Source: Acerihabitans sp035013185
GTDB lineage: Bacteria > Pseudomonadota > Gammaproteobacteria > Enterobacterales > Enterobacteriaceae
Direction of reading: 5' to 3'
NCBI RefSeq assembly: GCF_035013185.1
Contig: NZ_JAYGJO010000001.1
Coordinates: 62,001 to 126,000, forward strand
DNA: 64,000 nt
The first letter of the stretch is position 1. Each line of letters opens with the position of its first letter. A program made the position numbers and the translations under genes. A model generated the notes under the pieces. That model was not told the DNA's origin. It did no database searches and saw only the letters and a list, made by a program, of their open reading frames with translations. This document shows, piece after piece, positions 9,528 through 18,249 of this stretch.

Positions 9528-11003
9528 TCAGGATTTTTCATACTGTTTAAACTGTTTTTGCAGTTGGCGCAGTTGATCGATTCGGGCATCGTAGCGCGCC
9601 TGTTGCAGACTACCGAGTTTTACCAGTGAACTGGCGTTACTCAGCGCCCGTATAGCCTGATCAAACTGGCCATTAAGCGCCAGGCTTTCCGCGCGTGCCG
9701 CCAACTCCTGATCCCGCTGCCCCACGCCGGCATTAGCCTGCGCCAACAGATCCCAGCCGTTGGTATCGCTGGCATGGTTAAACGTATAGCGATTGAGGAT
9801 CACAATGGCATCGGCAAATCGCCGACCTTGCACTTCCGCATTTGCCAGATTTAGCAGCAGTACCGGATCGGCGTTATTATCACGCACCTTGGTCAACGGT
9901 GCCAAACGGGCGATTGCCTGGTCAGGCTTTTGCTGCGCCAAATCTATGTCGGTTATTAAATCAAGATACCACGGATTGCCCGGCTGCTTACTCAGTAACG
10001 GTTGGAGCGTCGCGCGGGCCTTGTCATACTCCTTGGCTTCGAAATGCAGCACTGCCTGGCCATATTGGGCGGCGATTTTTTGTCGTGCATTGCCTTTTTG
10101 CCAGGTAGCGAACAGGTCATTGTTCTGTGCTGTTTTGTCCGCACCATACATCCCGAGTATCCGCGCTTTAGCCAGGTAGAAGTCCTGGGACGAGTCTAGC
10201 ACCAGATGCTGCATCTGGTTGGCACGGTTTCTAACATCCGACAGTCGGCTAAGGGGCAGGGGATGGGTTAACAGCATTTCCGGCGGCGTCGTGGAGTAAC
10301 GCGATTGATCCGCCATTTTTTGCAAAAAATCGGGCATGGCCTGCGGATCAAAACCGGATCGTTGCAGTACCTGTAGTCCGATGCGATCCGCCTCTTGCTC
10401 GTTGGCTTGGGTGAAGCTGATAATGCCTTGTTGAGTGCCAGCAATGGTACCGCTTAACGCGGCCATGCCCATTTGCGGATTAGCCATGGCCAGCAGGATG
10501 GAACCCAGGGCTCCGGCCCAGGTCAGCGGTGCATTGCGTTTTTGATCTTCCATAGCACGCGCCAAATGGCGCTGGGTAACATGAGAAATTTCATGTGCCA
10601 AAACCGATGCTAACTGACTTTCATTATCCGTATAACGAAACAACGCGGAGTGGATGACCACATTACCGCCGAAAAACGCAAAGGCGTTTAGTTCATCGCT
10701 GTGGATCAAGAAAAAGTGAAACGGGGTATGTACCGAATGTGCATGCGCCACTAAACGGCCACCGAGTTGATTGATATAGGCGTTGAGCAGGGGGTCGTTA
10801 ATCAACGGCGCACCGGCGCGCATTTGGCGGAGGTAAAAATCCCCCATTTGTATTTCCTGATCGATGCTTAGCGTGCTGCCGGCGGTGGTACCCATGTCCG
10901 GCAATTGATCCTGTAGCACGTCGGCAACGGCGATCGAACAACTACCGATCATGACGGCAAGCGTCATGCCGGTAATCAGGGTGTGTTTCATCCATGTACG
11001 CAT
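9528..11003 (-). CDS. bepA: Periplasmic metalloprotease/chaperone BepA
   Basis: 491 residues. A signal peptide (residues 1-27, ending AVADV) leads into an M48 peptidase domain with the zinc motif HEISH near residue 138 and a second ligand in the NEQEADR segment, then C-terminal tetratricopeptide repeats. BepA helps assemble LptD and other outer-membrane proteins with the BAM complex and degrades stalled ones. In E. coli it is followed by yfgD and preceded by perM; both are missing here, so this block has been compacted. Confidence 0.95.
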   Translation of the reverse strand: MRTWMKHTLITGMTLAVMIGSCSIAVADVLQDQLPDMGTTAGSTLSIDQEIQMGDFYLRQMRAGAPLINDPLLNAYINQLGGRLVAHAHSVHTPFHFFLIHSDELNAFAFFGGNVVIHSALFRYTDNESQLASVLAHEISHVTQRHLARAMEDQKRNAPLTWAGALGSILLAMANPQMGMAALSGTIAGTQQGIISFTQANEQEADRIGLQVLQRSGFDPQAMPDFLQKMADQSRYSTTPPEMLLTHPLPLSRLSDVRNRANQMQHLVLDSSQDFYLAKARILGMYGADKTAQNNDLFATWQKGNARQKIAAQYGQAVLHFEAKEYDKARATLQPLLSKQPGNPWYLDLITDIDLAQQKPDQAIARLAPLTKVRDNNADPVLLLNLANAEVQGRRFADAIVILNRYTFNHASDTNGWDLLAQANAGVGQRDQELAARAESLALNGQFDQAIRALSNASSLVKLGSLQQARYDARIDQLRQLQKQFKQYEKS

Positions 11004-11131
11004 ATTTTACCCAGCCTTAACCTTGGATAATCGCGTTGACAGCAATAACCGTTTGACCTCTCCTATCAGGAAGCGTTCGGATGCTTTTTGATCCCTGTAG
11101 TTCACTGCGCCACACCGTTCGGCGTAACAAC

Positions 11132-11599
11132 TCAAGCGCCTTGCAGATAGGCCAATACGATCTCGTGATGGTTACTGGTTTTGAAATCATCAAACACTTT
11201 TTCGATGTTGCCATCCAATCCCACCAGGAAGCTGATACGGTGAATGCCATCGTAGGTTTTACCCATGAAGGATTTTTCACCCCAGACGCCGAACTGCTCC
11301 GCCACTTGATGATCGGCATCGGATAATAACGTGAAGTTCAGCAACTCTTTTTCCGCAAAACGTGACAATTTCTCGGGTTTATCGGTGCTGATGCCCAGCA
11401 CTTCAACGCCGGCTTGCTTTAGCTCGTCCATATTGTCTCGCAGTCCGCACGCTTGTACGGTACAACCTGGCGTCATGGCTTTGGGATAAAAGTAGACTAA
11501 TACTTTTTGTCCCTGGAAGTCGGTCAGGCTGACCTGTTCACCGTCCTGATCGGGTAAACTAAATTTCGGTGCTGTATTACCGGCTTTCAGTGGCATCAT
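11132..11599 (-). CDS. bcp: Thioredoxin-dependent peroxiredoxin Bcp (BCP/PrxQ family)
   Basis: 155 residues of the AhpC/TSA fold. The peroxidatic cysteine is in TPGCTVQAC, with a second cysteine five residues on, as in BCP proteins that form an intramolecular disulfide. It reduces hydrogen and organic peroxides in the cytoplasm with thioredoxin. The start overlaps the gcvR stop by one base (TAATG), as expected of a gcvR-bcp operon. A second ATG follows immediately and could be used instead. Confidence 0.95.
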   Translation of the reverse strand: MMPLKAGNTAPKFSLPDQDGEQVSLTDFQGQKVLVYFYPKAMTPGCTVQACGLRDNMDELKQAGVEVLGISTDKPEKLSRFAEKELLNFTLLSDADHQVAEQFGVWGEKSFMGKTYDGIHRISFLVGLDGNIEKVFDDFKTSNHHEIVLAYLQGA

Positions 11600-12189
11600 T
11601 AAAATACTCCGTCTTTCGCTTGATTTTGTGGATGATTCACTACGCTAATACTGCCTTGCGCTTTCAGTTCTGTACAGAGTTGATGGAATCTATCTTCAAT
11701 TTTCGCTACAGGAACCTCTGCCAGACCATGGGCGGTAATCTGGATATTAAGCCGGGGCGGGGCGCCAATCTGGGCCTGCTGGGTCTTGGAAGCCAGTTCA
11801 GCAATATTCATCTGCTGATTATCAAACAGGTCGGTAAAGCGTTCAATAAGATGTGGTGAATCCTCAACATCCACTTTCACCCAAACCGTTGTCGGTGTCG
11901 CCTGTTGTTCGTTGGCGTTGGTCCGTTTCATGACGATCAATAAATCCAGCTCCGCGCCTTTTAACGGCAGTGTGGATTCAATGAGGGTAATCGCATTCCA
12001 ACTGCCTGACAGTAACATGATTAGCGTAAACTCTTCACCCAGCATGGCAAGACGGCTATCTTCGATATTACACCCACAGCTGCTGACGTGTCGGGTGATA
12101 GTATTGACGATACCGGGGCGGTTGCTGCCCAGCGCGGTAACGACCAAATAGTGTTGTTGTGACTGTGGCAAAATGATGCTTCCTGTCAT
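11599..12189 (-). CDS. gcvR: Glycine cleavage system transcriptional repressor GcvR
   Basis: 196 residues with two ACT-type domains: an N-terminal one beginning LVVTALGSNRPGIVNTI and a second around VWVKVDVEDSPHLIERF. In E. coli GcvR binds GcvA in the absence of glycine and represses the gcvTHP operon. It is divergent from dapA, as in E. coli, and coupled to bcp by a one-base overlap. Confidence 0.93.
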   Translation of the reverse strand: MTGSIILPQSQQHYLVVTALGSNRPGIVNTITRHVSSCGCNIEDSRLAMLGEEFTLIMLLSGSWNAITLIESTLPLKGAELDLLIVMKRTNANEQQATPTTVWVKVDVEDSPHLIERFTDLFDNQQMNIAELASKTQQAQIGAPPRLNIQITAHGLAEVPVAKIEDRFHQLCTELKAQGSISVVNHPQNQAKDGVF

Positions 12190-12317
12190 TGCTGATGTGA
12201 TTTACATGGTAACCCTAAAAAAAACCTGCTGCCAAGGGCTTACATAGCCGATGTTCGCTTGCTTTTGGATAGGTGACAAAAGTACCATGAATAATCTGAT
12301 TGTGGAGGGGATTGTCA

Positions 12318-13196
12318 ATGTTTACGGGAAGCATAGTTGCACTGGTTACACCAATGGATGACAAGGGTGCCGTTGATTGGGTCAGTCTGAGAAAATTAAT
12401 CGATTATCATGTGGCCAGTGGGACTTCGGCCATCGTCTCCGTCGGCACCACGGGGGAATCTGCCACCCTGAGCCACGACGAGCATGGCGAAGTGGTACTG
12501 CGAACACTGGAGCTAAGTGATGGACGCATCCCGGTGATTGCCGGAACCGGTGCCAACTCCACCGCTGAGGCGGTCAGCCTGACGCAGCGCTTCAATGACA
12601 GCGGGGTGGTGGCATGTTTAACGGTGACGCCTTATTACAATAAACCAACCCAGGAAGGTTTATTTCAACATTTTAAAGCCATAGCCGAGCACACCGATCT
12701 GCCACAGATCCTGTATAATGTTCCCGCGCGTACCGGTTGCGATATGCTACCGCACACTATAGGGCGTCTATCCAAAATAAAAAATATTGTCGCAATTAAG
12801 GAAGCTACCGGGAACTTAAACCGCGTTAGCCAGATCCAAGAGCTGGTTGATGAGGACTTTATCCTTTTGAGCGGTGACGATTCAACGGGGTTAGACTTTA
12901 TGCAACTTGGGGGGCGTGGCGTGATTTCCGTAACGGCCAATGTTGCTGCGCGCGAAATGGCGGAACTTTGCGCCCTGGCGCTTAAGGGTAATTTTGCTGA
13001 AGCTCGCCGCCTAAACCAACGCCTGATGCCGTTGCATCAGAAATTATTTATTGAATCCAACCCAATTCCCGTTAAATGGGCCTGTAAAGCATTGGGATTA
13101 ATGGCAACCGATACGTTGCGTTTGCCGATGACGCCGCTGACCGAGAACGATAGCCGTGTTGTTGAGCAAGCTTTGACTGACGCCGGATTGCTGTAA
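12318..13196 (+). CDS. dapA: 4-hydroxy-tetrahydrodipicolinate synthase DapA
   Basis: 292 residues from the ATG at 12318, equal to E. coli DapA, with GGAGGGG seven bases upstream. Visible motifs are SVGTTGESATL (GTTGE substrate loop), TPYYNKP (catalytic Tyr) and AIKEATG (Schiff-base Lys). It condenses pyruvate with aspartate semialdehyde, the first step towards diaminopimelate and lysine. An upstream in-frame codon at 12300 is less likely as start. bamC follows after 18 bases, the usual dapA-bamC pair. Confidence 0.97.
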   Translation: MFTGSIVALVTPMDDKGAVDWVSLRKLIDYHVASGTSAIVSVGTTGESATLSHDEHGEVVLRTLELSDGRIPVIAGTGANSTAEAVSLTQRFNDSGVVACLTVTPYYNKPTQEGLFQHFKAIAEHTDLPQILYNVPARTGCDMLPHTIGRLSKIKNIVAIKEATGNLNRVSQIQELVDEDFILLSGDDSTGLDFMQLGGRGVISVTANVAAREMAELCALALKGNFAEARRLNQRLMPLHQKLFIESNPIPVKWACKALGLMATDTLRLPMTPLTENDSRVVEQALTDAGLL

Positions 13197-13214
13197 CTCT
13201 GTTAGGGAGAATTG

Positions 13215-14264
13215 ATGGCTTATTTATTACAAAAGTCGATGGTGGCGAAAGTGGTGGGTGCGTCGTTGTTCATGCTGCTTGCGGCCTGTTCCAGCGATCA
13301 ACGTTACAAACGTCAGGTAAACGGTAATGATGAATACCTGAAAGCACCGGCGCTGCATGCGCTGAATAGTCCCTCCGGCATGATACTGCCTGTGCAGACC
13401 GGGGATTACGAGGTTCCCCCCGTTTCATCTAAGGGCGCGGTGGGGAAAGGATTGGATATCCGTCCTCCGGCGCAGCCTTTGGCTTTGTTAGACGGTTCTC
13501 GTTCTCAGTATACTGGCGACACTGCGGTTATCCAGCTTGAAAATAACACCCAGGCCCGTGATCTTTGGCCAAGGATCGTTTCGGTTATACAGGGCAAGGG
13601 TTATACCATCGCTACCCGACAAGATGCCAGCCAGACGCTGAACACCGATTGGGTGCAATGGTCACGTGCCGATGAGGACGTGCAGTACCGTGGGCGTTAC
13701 CAGGTGAGTCTGAGCACCAAAGGGTATCAAACCTCCCTGACGGTGAAATCTCTCGGACTGGAGCAGCAGGGTCAGCCGGTAGTGGCTCCTGCCTTGGTGC
13801 AGCGCTATACGGTAATGATGCTTAATAGCGTGGCCTCGGGACTTGAAAAGTTGAACGACGAGCAGGCCAATAAACTCGCTTCAGGCCAAACGGCGGATCT
13901 TAGTGTTATCAGCGGAGCGGATGATTCTGGTCTGCCGCTGCTGGTGGTGCGGGCCTCCTATAACGTAGTATGGCAACATTTACCCGCGGCCTTAAGCAAA
14001 GTCGGCATGAAGGTTAAAGACACCAGTCGTCCGCTGGGTACCATTTCCGTTACTTATGATGCACCAAGTAGCAGTACCTGGGATCAATTGGGCGCCAAGG
14101 ACCCGGATCTGGTTGGGGGTGACTACAAACTGCAGGTTGGCGATCTAGGCAACCGCAGCACCTTGCAGTTTACCGATCCTAAAGGACATACCCTTACCCA
14201 GTCGAAAAATGATGCACTGGTGGCGGTATTCCAGGCGGCGTTTAGTCAGTCGTCTGTCCATTAA
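13215..14264 (+). CDS. bamC: Outer-membrane assembly lipoprotein BamC
   Basis: 349 residues. The N-terminus has a lipoprotein signal with the lipobox LAAC, then the unstructured segment that binds BamD and two helix-grip domains. BamC is a non-essential lipoprotein of the BAM complex that inserts beta-barrel proteins. AGGGAGA precedes the ATG at 13215; a TTG one codon earlier is possible. It is followed by a strong terminator. Confidence 0.95.
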   Translation: MAYLLQKSMVAKVVGASLFMLLAACSSDQRYKRQVNGNDEYLKAPALHALNSPSGMILPVQTGDYEVPPVSSKGAVGKGLDIRPPAQPLALLDGSRSQYTGDTAVIQLENNTQARDLWPRIVSVIQGKGYTIATRQDASQTLNTDWVQWSRADEDVQYRGRYQVSLSTKGYQTSLTVKSLGLEQQGQPVVAPALVQRYTVMMLNSVASGLEKLNDEQANKLASGQTADLSVISGADDSGLPLLVVRASYNVVWQHLPAALSKVGMKVKDTSRPLGTISVTYDAPSSSTWDQLGAKDPDLVGGDYKLQVGDLGNRSTLQFTDPKGHTLTQSKNDALVAVFQAAFSQSSVH

Positions 14265-14267
14265 TCC

Positions 14268-14294
14268 AAAAAGGGGCTGCGGCCCCTTTTATTT
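14268..14294 (+). terminator. Rho-independent terminator after bamC
   Basis: AAAAGGGGC-tgc-GGCCCCTTTT followed by ATTTTATT, directly after the bamC stop. The stem is GC-rich with a short loop and ends the dapA-bamC transcript before purC. Confidence 0.85.
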
Positions 14295-14330
14295 TATTGA
14301 TAAGCGTTAACTGCCATTGGAGTAAAAAAG

Positions 14331-15044
14331 ATGCAAAAGCTAGCTGAGTTGTATCGCGGGAAGGCGAAGACGGTCTTTACCACTGAAGACCCTGATTTGC
14401 TGATTCTTGAATTCCGCAACGATACGTCAGCATTGGATGGCCAGCGTATTGAACAGTTTGATCGTAAAGGAATGATAAATAATAAATTTAATTATTTTAT
14501 CATGACCAAACTCGCCGATGCAGGTATCCCGACACAAATGGTTCGGCTGCTCTCGGATAATGATGTGCTGGTGAAAAAACTGGACATGGTGCCGGTTGAG
14601 TGTGTGGTACGTAACCGCGCCGCAGGATCGCTGGTAAAACGCCTGGGTGTTCAAGAAGGTCTGGTGCTCAATCCGCCGTTGTTTGATATGTTTTTAAAAA
14701 ATGACGCTATGCACGATCCAATGATCAATGAATCCTATTGCAAGACTTTCGGCTGGGTAAGTGAACCGCATTTAGCACGCATGAAAGAACTTACCTACAT
14801 GGCTAACACTGTATTAAGCAAGATCTTCGATGACGCCGGCCTGATTCTGGTTGACTTCAAACTGGAGTTTGGCTTATTCCACGGCGAAGTAGTGCTTGGT
14901 GATGAATTCTCCCCGGACGGCAGTCGCCTGTGGGACAAGACTACGCTTAACAAAATGGATAAAGACCGTTTTCGCCAAAGTCTGGGTGGGGTGATGGAAG
15001 CCTATGAAGAAGTGGCACACCGTATCGGGGTAGAATTAGATTAA
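14331..15044 (+). CDS. purC: SAICAR synthase PurC
   Basis: 237 residues, identical in length to E. coli PurC. The first residues (YRGKAKTVF, glycine-rich ATP-binding start) and ECVVRNRAAGSLVKR are characteristic. It joins aspartate to CAIR in de novo purine synthesis. GGAG lies 10 bases before the ATG. It stands alone between two terminators and follows bamC as in E. coli. Confidence 0.97.
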   Translation: MQKLAELYRGKAKTVFTTEDPDLLILEFRNDTSALDGQRIEQFDRKGMINNKFNYFIMTKLADAGIPTQMVRLLSDNDVLVKKLDMVPVECVVRNRAAGSLVKRLGVQEGLVLNPPLFDMFLKNDAMHDPMINESYCKTFGWVSEPHLARMKELTYMANTVLSKIFDDAGLILVDFKLEFGLFHGEVVLGDEFSPDGSRLWDKTTLNKMDKDRFRQSLGGVMEAYEEVAHRIGVELD

Positions 15045-15133
15045 TGGATTAACTGCGCAATCGATTACCTACGAAACAATCGAGCGCAACGCTGCCCGTA
15101 TCCCTGCCGTCGAGGCGTATTCCCGGCGGCATT

Positions 15134-15158
15134 AAGGGATGGGTTGCATCCCTGTTTT
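15134..15158 (+). terminator. Terminator after purC
   Basis: AGGGATG-ggttg-CATCCCT followed by GTTTT, 90 bases after the purC stop. Confidence 0.7.
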
Positions 15159-15253
15159 ACCAACACCTCTGCAATATGCAATATGTTGGCTATAGTGATT
15201 AGCTGCCATATGGTATCATTACCGGTTGCTAAAGGATTATGCAGGGACCTGTA

Positions 15254-15706
15254 ATGACATTCTTCGATCCGACTCTGTTGATATTGCTGGCGCTGGCGGC
15301 GTTAGGCATCGTCAGCCACAATAACACCATTACCGTCGCTATCCTGGTATTACTGATTATTCGTCTTACCCCGCTGAACCATTTTTTCCCCTGGGTTGAA
15401 AAGCAAGGCCTGACACTCGGCATTATCATCCTGACTATCGGCGTCATGGCGCCCATTGCCAGCGGCACGATTTCCGCCAGCGGCGTCATGCACTCTTTTT
15501 TAAGCTGGAAGTCACTGCTGGCCATTTTAATTGGCATCGTCGTTTCCTGGTTAGGTGGCCGGGGAGTATCGCTAATGTCCCATCAGCCGTCGGTAGTGGC
15601 GGGGTTATTGGTGGGAACGGTGATGGGTGCTGCGTTATTTCGCGGGGTGCCCGTCGGGCCGTTGATCGCGGCCGGCCTATTGTCGTTACTCATCGGCAAG
15701 GTTTGA
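15254..15706 (+). CDS. yeaL: YeaL-like UPF0756 (DUF441) inner-membrane protein
   Basis: 150 residues, four or five hydrophobic helices, with the family segments IISHN-like start (GIVSHNNT), FFPWVEKQG, LTIGVMAPIASG, VSWLGGRGV and RGVPVGPLIAAGL. Function is unknown in all relatives. I chose the ATG at 15254, preceded by AGGG; an ATG at 15239 has its ribosome site too close. The next gene, tmcA, starts two bases after the stop. E. coli yeaL lies elsewhere on its chromosome, so this pairing is a local arrangement. Confidence 0.88.
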   Translation: MTFFDPTLLILLALAALGIVSHNNTITVAILVLLIIRLTPLNHFFPWVEKQGLTLGIIILTIGVMAPIASGTISASGVMHSFLSWKSLLAILIGIVVSWLGGRGVSLMSHQPSVVAGLLVGTVMGAALFRGVPVGPLIAAGLLSLLIGKV

Positions 15707-15707
15707 T

Positions 15708-17783
15708 ATGGACAGCCTATTACCCGGGCAACGTGATGTTCTGATCAATGCCACCGCACAGATGCGACGCGCGGGAGTGCGACGCTTAATGGTGCTCAGC
15801 GGTGAGACTCATTGGAGCCGGGATATGGCCGATGCCATTCGGGCAAGCTTGCCTGGCGATTGGTTATGGGTGGGCGAAGCCGATAGACATGCTACACCAG
15901 ACTGTTCGCCCGCCGCGCTAAAAATGCTGTTGGGCCGTGAGTTTAGCCATGGGATATTTGATGCTACCGCCGGTCTGGCGGTGGACGCCCTGGCGGCACT
16001 CGCCGGCACCTTAACCGCCGGCAGCTGGTTGGTATTGCTGGTGCCGGAATGGGTATCCTGGTCTGCCACTGTTGATAATGACTCCTTGCGCTGGAGCGGA
16101 AGTTCAACGCCGATCATAACGCCGGTGTTTATCGACTATTTCCGTCACCGCCTGATGGCAGATCCAGAGGTGACGGTCATCAGACAGCACCAGCCGATGG
16201 CGATCGCGCCATTGCAAGCGCGTGGTGCTTGGCAAGCTGCGTCCCACGGCCCGACCACGGAACAACGCGCTTTACTTGAACGATTGATTCGCGCCGACGC
16301 CGGTGTTTATGTGCTTACCGCACCGCGCGGGCGAGGAAAATCAACCTTGGCAGGTATGCTGGCGGCCGAATATCCGGGCAATTGCTGGATAACCGCCCCG
16401 GCCAAAGCCACCGCCGCTGTGGTTGAACGTTATGCAGATAATCAGGCGCGTTTTTTTGCCCCGGACGCATTATTGGAACACTGCCAACACCACCCACCGG
16501 CGGACTGGCTGCTGGTGGATGAGGCCGCTGCTATTGCGCTGCCGCTATTGCGCCGACTGATCGACTTTTTCCCCCGGGTATTACTCACGACCACCGTCCA
16601 AGGGTACGAGGGCAGCGGTCACGGGTTTTTACTCAAATTTTGCCCTTCCCTCGATACCTGGCATAACCTAACCCTAGAACAACCGCTGCGCTGGGCTAAC
16701 AACGATCCGCTGGAGCGCTGGTTAGGAGAAACGCTGTTATTTAATGACCCGCCCCAAGAACTCGAAAGCCGGACGCCACCTCGGCCACTGCGACTGGCCC
16801 GTTTTTCTGCCAAGCGTTGGCGCCGTTATCCTGCAGCGTTGGCTGAGTTCTATCGGCTCTTGAGCCGAGCCCACTATCGCACCACACCATTGGATCTACG
16901 GCGGTTGACAGATGCCCCCGGCCAGCATTTTATTAGCGCCTACTCAGGGGCCGTTTTGACCGGCGCGTTATGGTGGGTGAACGAAGGGGGATTATCGCCA
17001 GGGTTAGCCCACGATGTATGGGCCGGGCGCCGGCGCCCTCCAGGTAATTTGGTGGCACAATCATTGGCGGCGCACGGTAGTCTCTGGGCCGCGCCACAAC
17101 TGCGTTCGCGGCGAATCAGCCGGATTGCTGTAACGGTACCCTCCCGTCGCCAAGGTATCGGTAGAGCCCTAATCACTCAAGCACTGGCCACCGTAAAAGG
17201 GCTGGATTTTATCTCGGTGAGTTTTGGCTTTACCGACGAATTATGGCAATTTTGGCGGGCTGCCGGATTTCAGTTGGTGCATATGGGTACCCATCAAGAA
17301 GCCAGCAGCGGTTGCTACAGCGCCATGGCGCTAATTCCACTCACCCCCGCCGGACATAACCTGGTACGGCAAGGTGCGGCACAATATGCTCGCGATAGCA
17401 GCTACGGGTACAGCGATGGCATACAGCAACCACTCAACGAGGATGACTGGCGCACTTTGGCGGGATTCGCTTTTGCTCATCGGCCAGCAGAGTCCTGCCA
17501 AGTCGCGCTGCGCCGGTTATTAAACCAATCCGACCTACCGCTGCCAGCATTGCGCTTGTGGTTAGAGCAAGGATTAAACCTGGCGGACACTGGGGCCCGC
17601 ATAGGGATCCACGGCAAAAAAGCCCTGTTGCAACGCTGGCGCGATGAAACGTCGAATGGACTGGAGGCGATTAGCGCGCAAGAGTATCAGCGTTGGCAGA
17701 ACTGGTGCGCACCGATACCCGTCATCTTTCGCACCGCAGGGGCGTTGGCTGCAGTCGTTCACCCGAATCACTTACTCAAGTAA
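15708..17783 (+). CDS. tmcA: tRNA(Met) cytidine acetyltransferase TmcA with ERIC-encoded C-terminus
   Basis: 691 residues. After an N-terminal domain come the ATPase/helicase module (Walker A TAPRGRGKST near residue 205; LLVDEAAAI) and a GNAT acetyltransferase domain (VPSRRQGIGRAL near residue 480). TmcA makes N4-acetylcytidine at the wobble base of elongator tRNA(Met) using ATP and acetyl-CoA. The last 22 or so codons, from about 17717, are read out of the first ERIC repeat and end at a TAA inside it. The native C-terminus has therefore been replaced or extended; the catalytic domains are unaffected. Confidence 0.93.
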   Translation: MDSLLPGQRDVLINATAQMRRAGVRRLMVLSGETHWSRDMADAIRASLPGDWLWVGEADRHATPDCSPAALKMLLGREFSHGIFDATAGLAVDALAALAGTLTAGSWLVLLVPEWVSWSATVDNDSLRWSGSSTPIITPVFIDYFRHRLMADPEVTVIRQHQPMAIAPLQARGAWQAASHGPTTEQRALLERLIRADAGVYVLTAPRGRGKSTLAGMLAAEYPGNCWITAPAKATAAVVERYADNQARFFAPDALLEHCQHHPPADWLLVDEAAAIALPLLRRLIDFFPRVLLTTTVQGYEGSGHGFLLKFCPSLDTWHNLTLEQPLRWANNDPLERWLGETLLFNDPPQELESRTPPRPLRLARFSAKRWRRYPAALAEFYRLLSRAHYRTTPLDLRRLTDAPGQHFISAYSGAVLTGALWWVNEGGLSPGLAHDVWAGRRRPPGNLVAQSLAAHGSLWAAPQLRSRRISRIAVTVPSRRQGIGRALITQALATVKGLDFISVSFGFTDELWQFWRAAGFQLVHMGTHQEASSGCYSAMALIPLTPAGHNLVRQGAAQYARDSSYGYSDGIQQPLNEDDWRTLAGFAFAHRPAESCQVALRRLLNQSDLPLPALRLWLEQGLNLADTGARIGIHGKKALLQRWRDETSNGLEAISAQEYQRWQNWCAPIPVIFRTAGALAAVVHPNHLLK

Positions 17784-18057
17784 GCTCATCGGGTTCTCTT
17801 GTTGGCCGCCTTCCTGCAGCACGAAATCTATAGGGTATTACCCGTCATCTTTCGCACCGCAGGGGCGTTGGCTGCAGTCGTTCACCCGAATCACTTACTC
17901 AAGTAAGCTCATCGGGTTCTCTTGTTGGCCGCCTTCCTGCAGCACGAAATCTATAGGGTATTACCCGTCATCTTTCGCACCGCAGGGGCGTTGGCTGCAG
18001 TCGTTCACCCGAATCACTTACTCAAGTAAGCTCATCGGGTTCTCTTGTTGGCCGCCT
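17716..18057. repeat. Tandem array of three ERIC elements (123-bp period)
   Basis: The unit beginning CCCGTCATCTTTCG recurs at 17718, 17841 and 17964, exactly 123 bases apart, the third copy stopping after about 94 bases. Each unit has the ERIC end TACCCGTCAT, the GCCGCCTTCCTGCA segment and the central palindrome around GAATCACTTACTCAAGTAA. ERIC elements are non-coding intergenic repeats of Enterobacterales, about 127 bp long. The array fills the space between tmcA and ypfN: it supplies the tmcA stop and abuts the ypfN stop at 18058. The copies look identical, so the duplication is recent. Confidence 0.93.
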
Positions 18058-18246
18058 TTATTTTTTCTTTTTTGGCCAATCGTCGTCGTCATCCCATTCG
18101 GCATTATTGTCGCGGTGGGGTGGAATTTCGGGTTTATTTTTCAGATAACGTTTCACGTTTACCCGACTGAGCTCTTTAATGCCGTTTATCAGCATTCCCG
18201 CCAATATGATTAAAATCACCCACCAGTAATCTGCCAGCCAGTCCAT
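18058..18246 (-). CDS. ypfN: YpfN small membrane protein (UPF0370)
   Basis: 62 residues starting MDWLADYWWV, one membrane helix near residues 6-25, then a basic and acidic tail with NKPEIPPHRDN and the DDDDDWPKKKK ending typical of YpfN. Function is unknown. It starts three bases after the M15 peptidase stop, so it belongs to the yffB-dapE transcript. Its stop codon directly touches the ERIC array. Confidence 0.9.
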   Translation of the reverse strand: MDWLADYWWVILIILAGMLINGIKELSRVNVKRYLKNKPEIPPHRDNNAEWDDDDDWPKKKK

Positions 18247-18249
18247 AAA

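Noticed and set aside
17716..18057. CRISPR array
   Set aside because: Units are 123 bp and contiguous without spacers, and match ERIC; there are no cas genes.
17644..18213. 189-residue plus-strand frame with three repeats of about 41 residues
   Set aside because: The repeats are the ERIC array read in a second frame; the 123-bp period divides by three and keeps the frame open.
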